Source: Cokeromyces recurvatus
Lineage: Eukaryota; Mucoromycota; Mucoromycetes; Mucorales; Mucoraceae
DNA: 64,000 bases
Assembly: GCF_025118155.1 (NCBI RefSeq)
Contig: NW_026251391.1
Coordinates: forward strand, 995,501-1,059,500
Direction of reading: 5' to 3'
Shown here one piece after another: positions 48,776 to 61,441 of this stretch (the stretch's first letter is position 1; each line of letters opens with the position of its first letter). The notes beneath the pieces were generated by a model. It was not told the origin of the DNA. It made no database searches and saw only the letters and a program-made list of their open reading frames with translations. The translations under genes and the position numbers were made by a program.

Positions 48776-51103
48776 CTATAATACATCAACAAGTTGATGT
48801 TTTCGTTTAGCTAATGCAACAAGTGTTTCATATTCGCCTGAATTTTCACACATCTTATTGAATATAGAGTCAGGTATATTTAATAATTCTAAGGGGTTTG
48901 CAAATTCTATGATTTCTCCCTGATCGAGTACTAAGATCTTATCATATTCCATAATAGTTCGTAATCTATGAGCGATACATAGGATGGTACAATCAGCAAA
49001 CTCAGATGCAATCGTCTTTTGTATAGCTTCATCGGTTTCGAAATCAACACTGGCTGTGGCTTCATCCATAAATACAATACGGTTTCGTTTTAACAATGCA
49101 CGAGCAAGACAAATAAGTTGTCTTTGACCTTGTGAAAAATTTAAACCACCTTCACTGACAGGTGTTTCGAGATCTGTAAAAATATTCGCATTTAATTCTT
49201 CATGGCTGTGTTGATCACTTGCTTCAGGAACATCAACATCGTCCTCAGAAGGAATTAACTCTACTCTTCTCAATGCTGCTAAAATATCATCGTCATCAAA
49301 TTCATCAAAAGGATCTAAATTGGATCTTAAACTTCCAGAGAATAATATAGGATCTATTAAAAGATATTTTTGAGAAAACATGATAGCCCTTTTTATTATT
49401 ATTATTATTATTATTTCTTATTTTATTTATTTACCTTGTGGAATGATTGTCAAATTACTTCGAAGATCTTTAGTACCAATTTGACATATATCAATGCCAT
49501 CGATAAAAATAGTTCCAGCCGAAGGCTCAACAAATCTAAAGAATGAGAGAGCTAAAGTGGATTTTCCACTGCCAGTTCTTCCAACAACACCAATCTTTTC
49601 TTTGGCTTTTATTGAAAATGTCAAGCCCTTTAAAACTGGGTCTAAGTCTGGAGCATAACGCACTTCAAGATCTTTGACTTCGATTTTACCCTCAAGTGGC
49701 CACTGTTTTACATGTAATTAATATTCAATTATCAACCAATCGAACAATACATATATATATATAAATATATATATACATACCTCCGTTGGTGGTCTTAAGT
49801 TAGTTATAGCTGGAGGTTCTTGCTCAATTTCCATTAATTCTACTATTCTTTCAACAGCATTAAAACTCATTTCTAATCGAGTATATCTCTTAATAGCCAT
49901 TGTCATCTAAAAAAAAGGAAAAAAAAAAAAAAAGAAAAAGCCTAAATACAATAGTCTGAAAAAATTAATAAATATAACCTACCTGTGAAGTATAAGTCAA
50001 TACAAAACTCAAACAAAAACCTGCAAGCGAAGCATCCATATAATTTAGACTAAGCAAGATAAAGACACCAGTACAAAAGTTAACTGCAGCGCCCAAAAAG
50101 GAGAAACGAACTCCAACCCAACGATTTGCTATCCATACATAATAAAATGGTCTAGAATTAGTGTCTACTCTTCTTAAAAACTCATTCATGAATTGTCTAG
50201 TGACACCATAAGCACGAATCGTAGCAGCACCAACTAATGTCTCACCAAAGTGAGTAAATAATGGAGATCGAGTGACAGAATCCATACGTCTTAATTCCCT
50301 CGAGGCGGCCGTGAATCGCTTTCCAACCATTATATTAAGGAACGTAACAACGGCCATAGGTATTATAAAGGCAGGTAGAACGAAACAAACAGTCAAGACA
50401 GCTGAAATCATGATAATCCATTGAATTAAGAAATACATCAAATCATTTGGAACACCTGAATCAATAAATTCAAAATCCTTTGAAAATCGATTAAGAATAC
50501 GACCAATAGGTGTTGTGTCAAAGTATCGCATAGGGGCATGTAAGATACGCTTTAAAAGATCTTGATACAAGTTTTTACTTGCTTTTAGTGAGCCATAATA
50601 TAATACAGCAAAACGAGAAGCACCAACAATAATATTAGTGGTAGTGATGATTATATATATCGTTAAATACATGTTGAGCTGATCAGAGTTTTCTGTGATA
50701 CTTGTAGAAAATAAACCAAAATTTTTGTTGCCAGTAGGTATAAATTCTAAGGATCCGCCTTCATTATCTATTAAAGTAGAACCTGTGATAGTAGATAATT
50801 GCTGTCCCATGAATGTATATTGAACTCTTTTAAAAAATGAAGCATTTGAAGCTGTCATATTAGATTCATTAGAATGTACCCATTTCTTAATCCACCAACT
50901 TTCTGCAACATCTAAACTACGAGAGCCAAGAATAACCCCACATACAATAACCCAAAAAAGAGGACCACCTAATGCCTTTAAATAAGTCTTATACATCCTT
51001 GTTTTAACACGACCAATGGCTCTTGCTATGAAATAATAATAATAACAGTAATAATAATGATAAATATATGAGTATATAGTGTTAATTGAATAACTCTTTG
51101 CAG

Positions 51104-51136
<33 letters not shown>

Positions 51137-51541
51137 CATTTATATATAATACTTACTCTCTTCTTTAACTAATACTCGAGGTGAAGAATGGTCCGCCTTT
51201 TTCGAATCAGCCATTACCGTATGAATGGTCACATCTGGATCAATCATTTCAATCTCCTTCTCTATTGTCTCTTTTTGTTCGTCTTCTGCGGGAGCAACCA
51301 CATCATCCAGAATTAAATTTAATACTCCTTCAGCCTCTAATTCTTCAGGTGATCCACAAAGATGAATCCGACCGTTTTCAAGATGAACAATATAGGATGC
51401 CTCTGATATACATAAGCCAACATGATGTGTAATTAGAATTCGAGTACGACCCACCATTAATGGTCCAACAAGACATTTATCATGAAGATGCCGAGCAGTA
51501 TGAGCTATTCAATAGATATATGAGTTTTCTATGCATTCTTT

Positions 51542-51601
<60 letters not shown>

Positions 51602-54493
51602 ATCTACAGCACTAAGGATATCATCCATTAAAACGTTTTTTGCTCTCGAATATACAGCTCTTGCAAGAGCTACTCTAGCTCTTTGACCCCCTGAAAGAGT
51701 AATTCCTTTTTCACCAATTTCAGTTGCATCACCATCTTCTAAAATTTCTAAATCCTTATGCAAGGCACACGCATATAATGTTTCCTTATAACGCTTTTCC
51801 ATATAAGGTAATCCAAATAAAATATTTTCACGAATGGTGGCGTTTTGTAACCATGCTGTTTGTGAAACATAAGCAACAGCATGATCTAAAATCCAGTCCT
51901 TTCTAGTGATATTGCGTGGAACTTGATCTAACTTAGAGTCAAGGTCCTCTGCTATAGGGGCACGCGGACAAAAGCTTTCACCTTTAATCAGAGTCGTCTC
52001 TCCTAATAAACTGAGCATCATTAATGTTTTACCGGAGCCAGTTGCGCCAGAGATGATACTTAATTGACCATTCGGGAAATGACAGTTCAAATCATGAAGC
52101 ATGAATATCGTATCCGGTTCTTCTAAGCTATTCATCATGTTGGTAGTTGATGATGTAGTAGTTGAATTTAAGGATGGTTGAGATAACAAGTTATTATTCG
52201 CTGAGGTCCCTGTTGTAGTAGACTCATCGTCCGATAGTGAATTTGGTAACTCTGACCAAGCAACTGTTGCATTTCTGAATCCAATATGAACTCGACAGTT
52301 AGGATCTAAATTGGTTGTAGGTGGAGATACTTCATCCTCATTTAAATAAGATTCAATACGTCTTACACTAGGCAAAAAGAAAAAAAAATAATAATAATAT
52401 TTAAGTTTTTAATCTCAAGATTTTTTTTTTTTTTTTTACTTACCTAATAAGGGCTTGTAAGATGTCAACAAATGTTTCAGGTAAACTATTTAAAGCAGAT
52501 CTGAGTTCTGTGAAAACTGTAATGGCTGTAAATGCAATCGGAGCTGTTAACACTTGCCCTTGAAGTTTAGTAAACGTAAAGAATGAAACAATCGTTACTA
52601 GCAAAGGTGTTCTAAAGAAAAAAAAAATATTATATATAAAATGAATAAATAAAAAAAAAAGGATTAAAAAATTAGGATGTGTGTTAGCAATTCTATAATA
52701 AACCATCCTCCCCACTAACCCTTGCCATAAAAAGTTGAATAAAACTTCACTAACGAATGTTGTTTTCAAGTGCTTAATTTCAACATCTCTAGCTTCCAGT
52801 ATGTGTTTTTCCCAATTTGTTTCCCAAGCAAAAAATTTAATTTGACGAATGCCTTGCAGTACTTCGTTCATTAAAGATACACGCTTATCACGAGCTTCCA
52901 TTAATTTTTCTTGAGTCCTTGCCAACATAATGGAGTTGTAATGATTCAAAGGAAGCGTGATAATCATGACGCATAAACCCAACAAACATGAGGATCCAAG
53001 CAATGAATAAAGAAATGATATCCCAACAATCAATTCAATAGGTGCTTCAATAATGACAAACCAGGAAGTAGTAAAATCAGATATACGTTGCGAATCAGTA
53101 CTCATCAAGTTGACAATGGTACCCACTGAGTTGCTTTGATTATTATCATCTGTATTTGTAGTTGTAGCTGTTGAATGTATAGCCTTTTTATCATTATTCT
53201 CTTTTCCTTTCCCTTTCCCTTTTTCGTCATCTTTCATTTCTCGATTGATATCTGCTGAACATACTCGACGAAGTGTTTTACGATAAAGTTCAATATTTAA
53301 CATAGCCTTCACTCGAATACGCAATGATGATGAACCTATCATAATAAATAACGATATATTATTTAAAAGAGAAATGGGGGTTTTAGTCATCAAAGCTAGT
53401 TTTTTTTTTCTAATAAATATTTATTACTTACTCCAGTAATAGACTTGTCCAACAACTATACTTAAAATCATCAATGATAAAGATAATCCAGATACAATAA
53501 GGAGACCTTTAACAAAATAAAAATCAATGGGTCTTCCAGCATCAATTGCTTGAATAAGTTCGAGTAATTTATTTAAAAAGAAAGCTGGAGCATAGTAAAG
53601 ACTAGCAGAGATGGCGGTTGTGATTGATTGAAATAGAATAGCTAATAAATTGGCATGAATAAGACGATAAACCAAGGAACGACCTCGTTCTTCACCAAAT
53701 AGATAAAATAGATTATAGCCACGATAATCAGGAGGCAAACTAGGTAAATGAATCTCCTTTGCGTTTCGATAGACGCTCATCACAACTGGTGTCCCCCAAT
53801 TGAAGTATAAAAAGCTAAAAATAGAAGCTACCGTAACTCCAACAACCGGCGCTGGTTCACCTTCTTTCTCTTCATTATCACCATGTACATCTAAAAAGGG
53901 AGGGCCTTGTTCAGCGGAACCAGTAGTATAAAAGAGATCGAAAGAAAAGAGGGTTGCAAGTATCAAAGGTAAACCCTCTGCGAGTGATAGATGACTTTCG
54001 TGACGTAAAATAAAGACCTCCCATAGAGAGTAAAGTGATACTATAAGTGATGTCGTATAATATACAAATAAATGAATATTAAGAATAAAGCCCCATTTAT
54101 TAGGAAGCTTATACCTTCGAGAAATGACAGTAAGGGTGAGTGCATACATCCATGAGATACATACTAATGATTTTGATATAATATTCAAAGTGGCTGTATC
54201 AGAATCAACTTTATTTTGAGAAAACTGACTAACAGAGTTGTAAAGATCATAAAAACTCATTATTGTCATCACAAGTGTATTAAAAAGGATTCTAATTAAA
54301 CGATTTTCATCAGAGAATGGCACTGTATAGTCTCGAACATGATCATATTTTAAAGGTGAAGGGTCTTTTCCAAACTGAGTTGATGATGTATCGTGATAAA
54401 ATCTACGTTGGATAGATATTGCAATTGAACTTAAACAAGCTACACTTGTCAATCCTATTGCTGACCCTATTGAAGCAGAAAATAACTGACTCA
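48776..54493 (-). CDS. Full-length ABCC (MRP-type) ABC transporter
   Basis: Exporter or vacuolar importer of conjugates. Nine or ten exons from ATG at 54493; blocks about 54493-53450, 53336-52723, 52615-52443, 52375-51602, 51507-51157, 51027-49984, 49906-49781, 49703-49428, 49353-48776. Layout: N-terminal TMD0-like hydrophobic region, TMD1, NBD1 (Walker [19 protein letters not shown]; signature [20 protein letters not shown]; Walker [13 protein letters not shown]), TMD2 ([20 protein letters not shown] on), NBD2 (Walker [41 protein letters not shown]; signature [20 protein letters not shown]; Walker [17 protein letters not shown]). NBD1 has Asp for the catalytic Glu, normal for ABCC. The NFSQGQRQL signature and long TMD0 fit the fungal Ybt1/Vmr1 group better than Yor1. 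Introns contain T28 (51571-51598) and a TA repeat (51104-51134). Substrate unknown. Confidence 0.92.
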
Positions 54494-54883
54494 TTTTTTT
54501 TTCTTTTCCTGCAAAAATGAAAGGCAAAAAAAAAAAAAAAAAAAAATAAAAAAAAAAAAAAAAAAAAAAAAAAATAAAAAAAAAAAATAAAAATAAAAAT
54601 AAAAATAAATAAATAAAATAGAATAAAATGATTTTGTGCGCGTTTTCTTGAAATAAATTCTCCGCGCCAAATGAAAATAATAAATGATAAAATTTGCTTG
54701 TCATTTTATTCCAAATGGAAGAAGGCATTAAAATGATAATAAAATGCGTACATATACATAAAGTCTTCTTTGAGGAGTAGAGTCTAGTTTTTAATTTACT
54801 TCAAGGAAATAGGCGACTATGCAACAATAATTCTTTCATATGATTCGTAGTTTAAACAATCTAACATCTTTTCGGTTTTGATT
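54494..54883. other. Upstream region of the ABC transporter gene
   Basis: A-rich tract 54525-54620 immediately upstream of the start (on the gene's strand a poly-T/pyrimidine tract), then ordinary AT-rich DNA up to the LTR. The reading frame is open above the ATG only because of poly-T. No other gene seen. Confidence 0.45.
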
Positions 54884-55505
54884 TGATATTATTATGATTG
54901 TAATAGAATCTATGAAACGACAAGCTAATAGAAATAAACTATCATTCATCACATAAAGTAAAAGGGTTGTTTCTATAGTAAAACTAATATGTCGTATTTC
55001 ACAACATGATATATTCATTCAGTTTTAATAATAGGTTATTGTCAGAGTATCCAAGCATTGATACTAATAATAATAATTACATACATTGTATTATGTAATA
55101 ACAGGGATTCTATAGGATTATAACTGTTATATTCAATTACATAATCATTTACAAATGATATCTCATAAGATGGGAGCATATGAATAATTGGTATCGTTAA
55201 TTATAGCTGAAATCATATTCATTATGACGTGTCGCTTACTCTAGAAATAATAAATTTAGTAGCAATAGCGACAGTTCAGGGATAAATGCAAAATTATTCG
55301 GAGACAAACAATCTTTAATTTTCCAGTCTTTGTTTGTTATCAAGATACTAAAATATCATTTACCTGGTGAAAACATATAAACACTTGTATAAATAACCCT
55401 CTTCATTTTCCCCCATATAAATACATTTTTTTTCTTAATAAATTATACAGATTTGACCTTTACATTCTCTTTCTTCTTTATCTTTTTGCTACTCAAAACA
55501 GATAT
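54884..55505 (-). mobile_element. Solo LTR, copy 4, with 5-bp target duplication
   Basis: Reverse orientation. Starts (on -) TGTTTTGAGTAGCAAAAAGA at 55500 and ends CAATCATAATA at 54889, 612 bp. GATAT (ATATC on -) flanks both sides at 54884-54888 and 55501-55505, a perfect duplication. Shared blocks with other copies include GTCTCCGAATAATTTTGCAT and GAGTAAGCGACACGTCATAA. Confidence 0.87.
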
Positions 55506-55805
55506 GATAAGGCCCTTTAAATAAAGCTTGTTTTCATAAAAAGACAATCTCAGTACTTTCTGAAAATAAAGAAATAACGTATATTATCAGATCTAAATCC
55601 TTTATTAACAAACACACTACTGTCTTTTGTGAATAAGAAATTTTTTTTTTATAGCAATAAATGCGTGCAACAAAAATGAAGAACTTCTTCCCACGCTTTA
55701 TTTTTTTCGTAAATATAATAATTTTATTTATTTTATTTTATTTTATTTTATTTTTTTAACTTTCATTTCTTTTTTTTTATACACTAAATCAAACAAATAA
55801 TAGAT
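55506..55805. promoter_or_regulatory. Spacer and promoter of the E1-beta gene
   Basis: 300 bp; T-rich with TTTTA repeats at 55731-55760 and ACTAAATCAAACAAATAATAG just before the ATG. No gene seen. Confidence 0.4.
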
Positions 55806-57313
55806 ATGCTGTCTTCATTAAATAAAACGGCTAAAGTCATTACACCAGTTTTGGTAAGTTTTATTCCATTCATGGTTATTTTTTTTTTTTGTTATTGACA
55901 TTTTTCTGCAGCGACGAAGTTATGCAACAACACAACAAGTGAATGATGGGATTCAACAAGGTGTTGCTTATTCTCAACTTCTTAAAAGGAAACCTGAAGA
56001 TTCGTTTCGTTCCCCTGAGTTAGCTCATATGAGTGCCATTAATAGTTTGTATAATTTATCTTTTTTTTTTCTTCCTGTTTTAGTCTATATAAACTGATTT
56101 TTCCCTTATAAAACTGATCTAGGCGAAACAAGGAAAATGAATTTATTTCAGGCTGTAAATGATGCTATGCTCTTGGCTTTGACTACAGATGAAAAAGCAG
56201 GTAGAACCAAACAAAAAGTAAATGCCTTTTTTTTATTATTATTGATTTACTTATATTACATTGTATTCAGTTGTATTTGGTGAAGATGTTTCATTTGGTG
56301 GTGTATTTAGAGCTACATCAGGTTTAGCTGAACAGTTTGGTCGTGACCGAGTATTTAATACACCATTAACAGAACAAGGTATTGCAGGTTTTGCTGTAGG
56401 TATGGCCTCAGTAGGACATACTGCAATTGCAGAAATTCAATTTGCTGACTATATCTTTCCTGCATTTGACCAAGTAAATATAGACATTTATATACTCTTA
56501 TGTTTGTTTATTTATTTATTTTCTTTTCTTTTCTTAGATTGTCAATGAAGCCGCCAAGTTTAGATATAGATCTGGTAATCAATTTAATGTAGGTGGTTTA
56601 ACTATTCGTTCCCCTTCTTCAGCTGTTGGACATGGTGGCCATTATCATTCACAAAGTCCCGAGGCTTTCTTTACACATTGTCCTGGTTTAAAGGTATTTG
56701 TTTTTTTTTTCTCACAGAAATGTCTTTTTTTCTCACGATGAATTGACATTGAGTTACACAATAGATAGTGACTCCTAGAAGCCCTATTCAAGCAAAGGGT
56801 CTATTGTTGGCTTCAATTCGTGATAGAAATCCAATTATTTTCTTTGAACCAAAAATTCTTTATAGAGCAGCAGTGGAAGAAGTACCTGTTGCAGATTATG
56901 AATTACCATTAGGAAAGGCGGAAGTACTAAAAAAGGGAAATGATGTCACTGTTTTAGGTTATGGCTCACAAATCTATGTTTTGGAAAATGCTATACAACT
57001 GGCCGAAAAGAAAATGCCTGGTTTAAGTTGTGAGTTGATTGATTTACGAACCATCATGCCTTGGGATGTTGAAACTGTTGTCCAATCTGTGAAAAAGACA
57101 GGTAGATTAGTTATTGCCCATGAGGCTCCTAAGAATGCTGGTGTGGCTGCTGAAATTGCTACTACTGTGATGGAGCATTGCTTTTTGAATTTAGAAGCAC
57201 CTATTCAACGTGTTTGTGGCTGGGATACTCCATTTCCATTAGTCTTTGAAAAATTATATGTACCTAGTATGATTAGGTGCTTTGATGCTATTAAAACGGC
57301 TGTAAACTATTAG
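55806..57313 (+). CDS. BCKDHB: Branched-chain 2-oxoacid dehydrogenase E1 beta subunit
   Basis: Mitochondrial matrix enzyme; with E1 alpha and thiamine diphosphate it decarboxylates the 2-oxoacids from Leu, Ile and Val. Exons: 55806-55853, 55912 to about 56034, about 56121-56202, about 56272-56473, 56539-56695, about 56765-57313. [20 protein letters not shown] at the start is an Arg/Ser-rich presequence. Core: [60 protein letters not shown] (conserved TPL.EQGI), [40 protein letters not shown] and the transketolase C-terminal domain ([20 protein letters not shown]). HYHSQSPEA and GGVFR favour BCKDH over pyruvate dehydrogenase E1 beta. The exon 2 donor is ambiguous (GTGCC or GTTTG). Confidence 0.93.
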
Positions 57314-57501
57314 ATTGTCTTCATTATTTAATCAGAATTAAAGATTATATACACATATTTTTTTTTTTTAAAAAAAAAAGAAAGAACAAATATGACATTG
57401 ATTTTTATAAAAAAACACTTAAACATAATTAAAAGTCCGTTTTTTTTTCTTTTCCTTTTTTTTTTCAGTATTTTTATTATTCTTCTTTTACATTAATTAA
57501 C

Positions 57502-58715
57502 ATGTTTCATCCAACAAGAGGAGGTAATGCTTTTCTATTTTATAGATGTATATATTGGTGCTGGAAGCTAACTATCTTATTTGTCTATTATATAGGTGTA
57601 CGTGGAGGTAGAGATCAGGTAAACAGCATACCCAGATACACAACAAATAAATTTAATATATTTACAATTAAAATAACCCCTTTAAAATTAATAGTTTAGC
57701 TGGGAAGCAGTAAAAGAGGATAAACATCGAGAAAATTATCTTGGTCATTCTTTAATGGCCCCTGTAGGTCGTTGGCAAAAAGGTAGATTAACATTTTCAT
57801 TATTTTATTTTTACGCATAATTTTTTCTTCTTCTTTTTTCTCTAATCATAAAACATTAGGAAAGGATCTTACTTGGTATGCCAAAGAAAGTAAAGATGAA
57901 AATAAAGCTAAAGCAGATGCTGAAGAATTAGCAAGAATTAAAGAAGCTGAGGCTGAAGCTATGGCAATTGCACTGTAAATTTTAATTTTTACCTATATTT
58001 AAATATACTTACTTTTTATATATGTAGTGGTGTAAAAAAGAAAAAGAAATTAGAAAGCAATGTTACAGAAGAAGATTTAAAACATGCTTTGAGTAAGGAC
58101 GATGATGATGCCATTGATGAAATAAGTCAGGCAGATACAGTAGAAAAGGGTTTAGGATATGGTAAATTATTAAATCGTTTCCCTACTCAACAACATATGC
58201 CAAGTGATGGTAGACCTGTTGAAATTATGAATATGGATAGCCATTCTTATCCTATTTCTACACAATCAAAGGATGATCACAATACAGATGATGAGCATAG
58301 TAATAACCCCAAGAAATCTAAATCTCGTCATAAACACCATAAAAGTGATAAGAAAAAGAAACATAGTCGTCATAACGATGATGAGAGTGTGGAAAGAGAA
58401 AGAAAACGATCTTCAAAACATCACCATCGTCATCATCATGATGAACATAAAAGAGGTCGACGTGATGAAAATAGAAGTGATAGATCAAGCTCTCAGTATA
58501 ATAGTCATAAAAGGAGCAGTCGAGGACGAGATGAAGACGATGATTATTACCGTAAACGACGTAGATCTAATGAAAGAACAAGTAGACATTATCATCGTGA
58601 ATCATCCATTAACCGTGATGATGAAATTAGGAAAAGTAAAAGCCGTCATTCTTTATCCCCACAGCGTTCATTATCTCCTTATAGTAAACGTGTACAACTT
58701 TCAAAAAGACAATAA
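57502..58715 (+). CDS. MMTAG2 (C1orf35)-like protein
   Basis: Exons 57502-57523, 57596-57618, 57695-57782, 57860-57974, 58028-58715, all in phase. The N-terminal 80 residues match the family signature closely: [55 protein letters not shown] and an [16 protein letters not shown] end. This corresponds to PF10159, the conserved domain of vertebrate multiple myeloma tumor-associated protein 2. The C-terminal half is a Lys/Arg/Ser/His/Asp-rich disordered tail (for example [20 protein letters not shown]) with RS-like [10 protein letters not shown], the composition of nuclear RNA-processing proteins. The biochemical role of the family is poorly known; a splicing-linked nuclear role is inference. Exon 1 is only 22 nt. 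Confidence 0.88.
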
Positions 58716-58781
58716 AATATAGTCGTTGTTTCATATAAAAAAATAAAATAAAATAAAATGTTTGTAAATATCATGGTATAA

Positions 58782-60418
58782 TTAACGGTAAAAAGTAACA
58801 AGAAGAAGACAGCCAACACATGTCATAACACCACAAATTGAAAATAGCATTTCACTAGACATATCATCAACCTATTTATACATGACATATAAGGCACTTG
58901 AATACTTGTTGTTTTTTTTTATATAGATCTATTCAACTTACATGCCACATAAGAACACCTACAGCAAGATTCATTGGGATTCTTAATAATGCCATAACAG
59001 CTGCTCTTGTTTCTTCAGGGATAACATTAGCTTTTAAAGATGAAACTGAGGGATAATACAAACCAGTTGTAAACTCAAAGATATGATAAGCTGTTAACAA
59101 TAATGTTACCTAAAATAATAATAAAAGACGTTAGTTCATAATACATAACTCAATGAAAAAAAAAAAAAAATTACTGGAGTATTTCCATGATATGCCATCA
59201 GCATAAATGAGCAGAAAGCTAATCCTAGACTCAATGATAATAATTTGGCTTCATTAAATTTTAACCAAAATCGAGTCCTTCTTATTGCTTGTATTTCAAT
59301 GACTTGAAAAGTAAGAGAACCTGCCATAACAGCTAACATCATTGTTGAAAATAGATATCCCAAAGGAACACCTATAGACAATTCCATCGTGTTTGAAATT
59401 GCGTTTTCTAAAGCAGGTGTATACAATAATACAAAAATATACATGGCACATTCAAAGAGTGTTTGAGCAATACCAATAATTATAATGTTTCTATTCTTTA
59501 AAAGAGTTGCTATTCCTACGCTTAATGTATCTACTAATTTGATATCCTTTTTTTTTAAAAAAAAATATATATATACATATACACATGTATATATGTAGAT
59601 GTATATTAATAGACTGTAATCATAAATAATAATACAATATACTTTACAGTTTGATTACTTCCATAGTTTTCTGTCCAAGTCGTCATTACCATAGTAGCTA
59701 CTAAAGAGATTAAAATCATCGAACCAATATAAGGTGCTCTAAACCCCCATAATTCTACTAATACATTGGCTGTAATACCCGCTAAAATAGCAACGATACT
59801 ATTTAATAATGTACCCAAACCAAAAGTACGTGCTCGCCAATCAGCAGGGAATCCTCTAGAGGTATGTTCTGAAACATACCATGACTCAAATACACTATAT
59901 AATAAAGCAGTAGAAAGTCCAGATAACGCGTGCGAGATACATAAAATAGGATATATGTTAATTAACCGTATTGTGAGTGATACTAGCATTGTCCAACAAA
60001 ATACTAGACAAACACGTTTACGTCCCCTTTATAAAAATAATAATGTTAATATAACTGAGATGAAGAGCAATAATAAAGTGAATTCTACCATGTGTCTGCT
60101 AAACCACCAACTACAGTCCCTGCAAATGCACTACTAATGAATCCAGTTAAAAAGAGCATTGCAATTTGTGTTAATTTGAGACCATAAGAGTCGTAAAGTT
60201 TATAAAGATAAGGTCCCTGAAGCCAGTCAGAGCCTTTATAACGCGTTTAAACTTTTTAGTATATCAGTCCTTTTTTTTTTGTTATTATTATTATTTTCTA
60301 TACCCATAACTGTTAAATAGACTACTAAATATTGTCGTTGAAATGATTTGAATTGTTTTACTAATTGTATTTCATTGTTAGAATTGTAATCAAAATTATA
60401 TGTATTAACTTCGAGCAT
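58782..60418 (-). CDS. MFSD5-like major facilitator (molybdate-anion transporter family)
   Basis: Exons read down from ATG at 60418: to about 60302; about 60233-60092; about 60028-59646; about 59545-59175; about 59108-58942; about 58870-58782. Signatures: QYLVVYLTVMG|SDWLQGPYLYKLYDSYGL (DWLQGPYvY.LY.sYG is diagnostic of MFS_5), FISSAFAGTVVGGLADT(W)GRKRVC (MFS motif A), ISHALSGLSTALLYSVFESW, VSEHTSRGFPADWRARTFGL (ES.W...EH..RG), TLFECAMYIFVLLYTPAL, and near the end YYPSVSSLKANVIPEETRAA then LRIPMNLAV. The MFSD5/MOT2 family was linked to molybdate uptake in algae and humans; that substrate is inferred for this copy. Twelve hydrophobic segments expected. A poly-T sits in intron 1. Confidence 0.87.
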
Positions 60419-61001
60419 ATTTATATATGTATAAATATATTTATATATATAAAAGGAGAAAATAGCAGTTAGAACATGAAATTATACTTTTGTATTTTGC
60501 TAGTTCCAGTGTTAAATTAATACTTTTTTTTTAAATTAATTTTAGCCTCTTTTGATAATAAAAGTGGATCGGTAGTGGCGGTAGGTAGGTAGAGGGTATC
60601 TGATTATCTAATATGAAAATAAATACTGTCTTGTTAGTTAAGCCGTTTAAAGGAAAGACCTACAAATAGAAACGAGCACTAGCCACCCTTATAAAACTAT
60701 GAGTGTTAAAGGAAATGAATAGATTTAGTTGTGCAGAGAGTTCTTCACAAGGATATATAAACACAACTAATGAAAGTCTTTTTGTATATAAAGAAAGAAA
60801 AACTTCTCCATACCAATTTCAATAAACCGTATGACAAAGTCTTTCAATTGTCTTATCATTCTGAAACTGAGTACTGCTTCAAAATTACAACAATTCTAAA
60901 GGCTAAGGTTAAGCTTAATTTTAAAAGAAGAGAAATAATGATATCAACAGCACATGCGCTGAGAGTACTATAGATATTGAACTTAAATAAGAAGGGTATA
61001 T

Positions 61002-61033
<32 letters not shown>

Positions 61034-61441
61034 GATTGTATTGTACTGATAACCAAAGCTATCGATTTGCGTATTATAGCTTATGTTAGGATAAAACAAA
61101 AAAAGCTTTTTGTCCCATTCTTTTTTATTTCTGTCTCTGTTTGCAACAAAATAAATTATTCCTTTATATTTTAAAATACATCTCTTTAAATATTACAATT
61201 CATTTAAAATTAGAAGACATGCTTTATAGAGTGAGAAGTTCAACGTAGTATCTAATTAGATGTACTCTTCATACTCTGCATTAAAATCCGTCATATTATG
61301 TACATATTTTCAACTTAAGCCACCGAAAGAAAAAAAAAATTGCATACAAGAAAAATTCATAAGATTTTCTTTCCGTTTTTCTTTTTCATTATTATTATAA
61401 TTATTATTATTAATTGCTGATCAAGTATAGAAAAAAAAAAA
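60419..61441. other. Divergent spacer
   Basis: Between the MFSD5-like start and the PDCD2-like start. T30 at about 61004-61033. ORFs at 60770 (+) and 60856 (-) have no domain or splice support. No gene called. Confidence 0.45.

Noticed and set aside
49354..49381. ATG at 49381 as start of a separate NBD2 protein
   Set aside because: The acceptor TTTAATAG before 49353 joins IIPQ to DPILFSGS, the normal ABC continuity.
51509..51601. C-terminal poly-Lys/Arg extension of the ABCC third block
   Set aside because: It is intron read-through over CT repeat and T28; splicing at 51601 rejoins the NBD1 frame.
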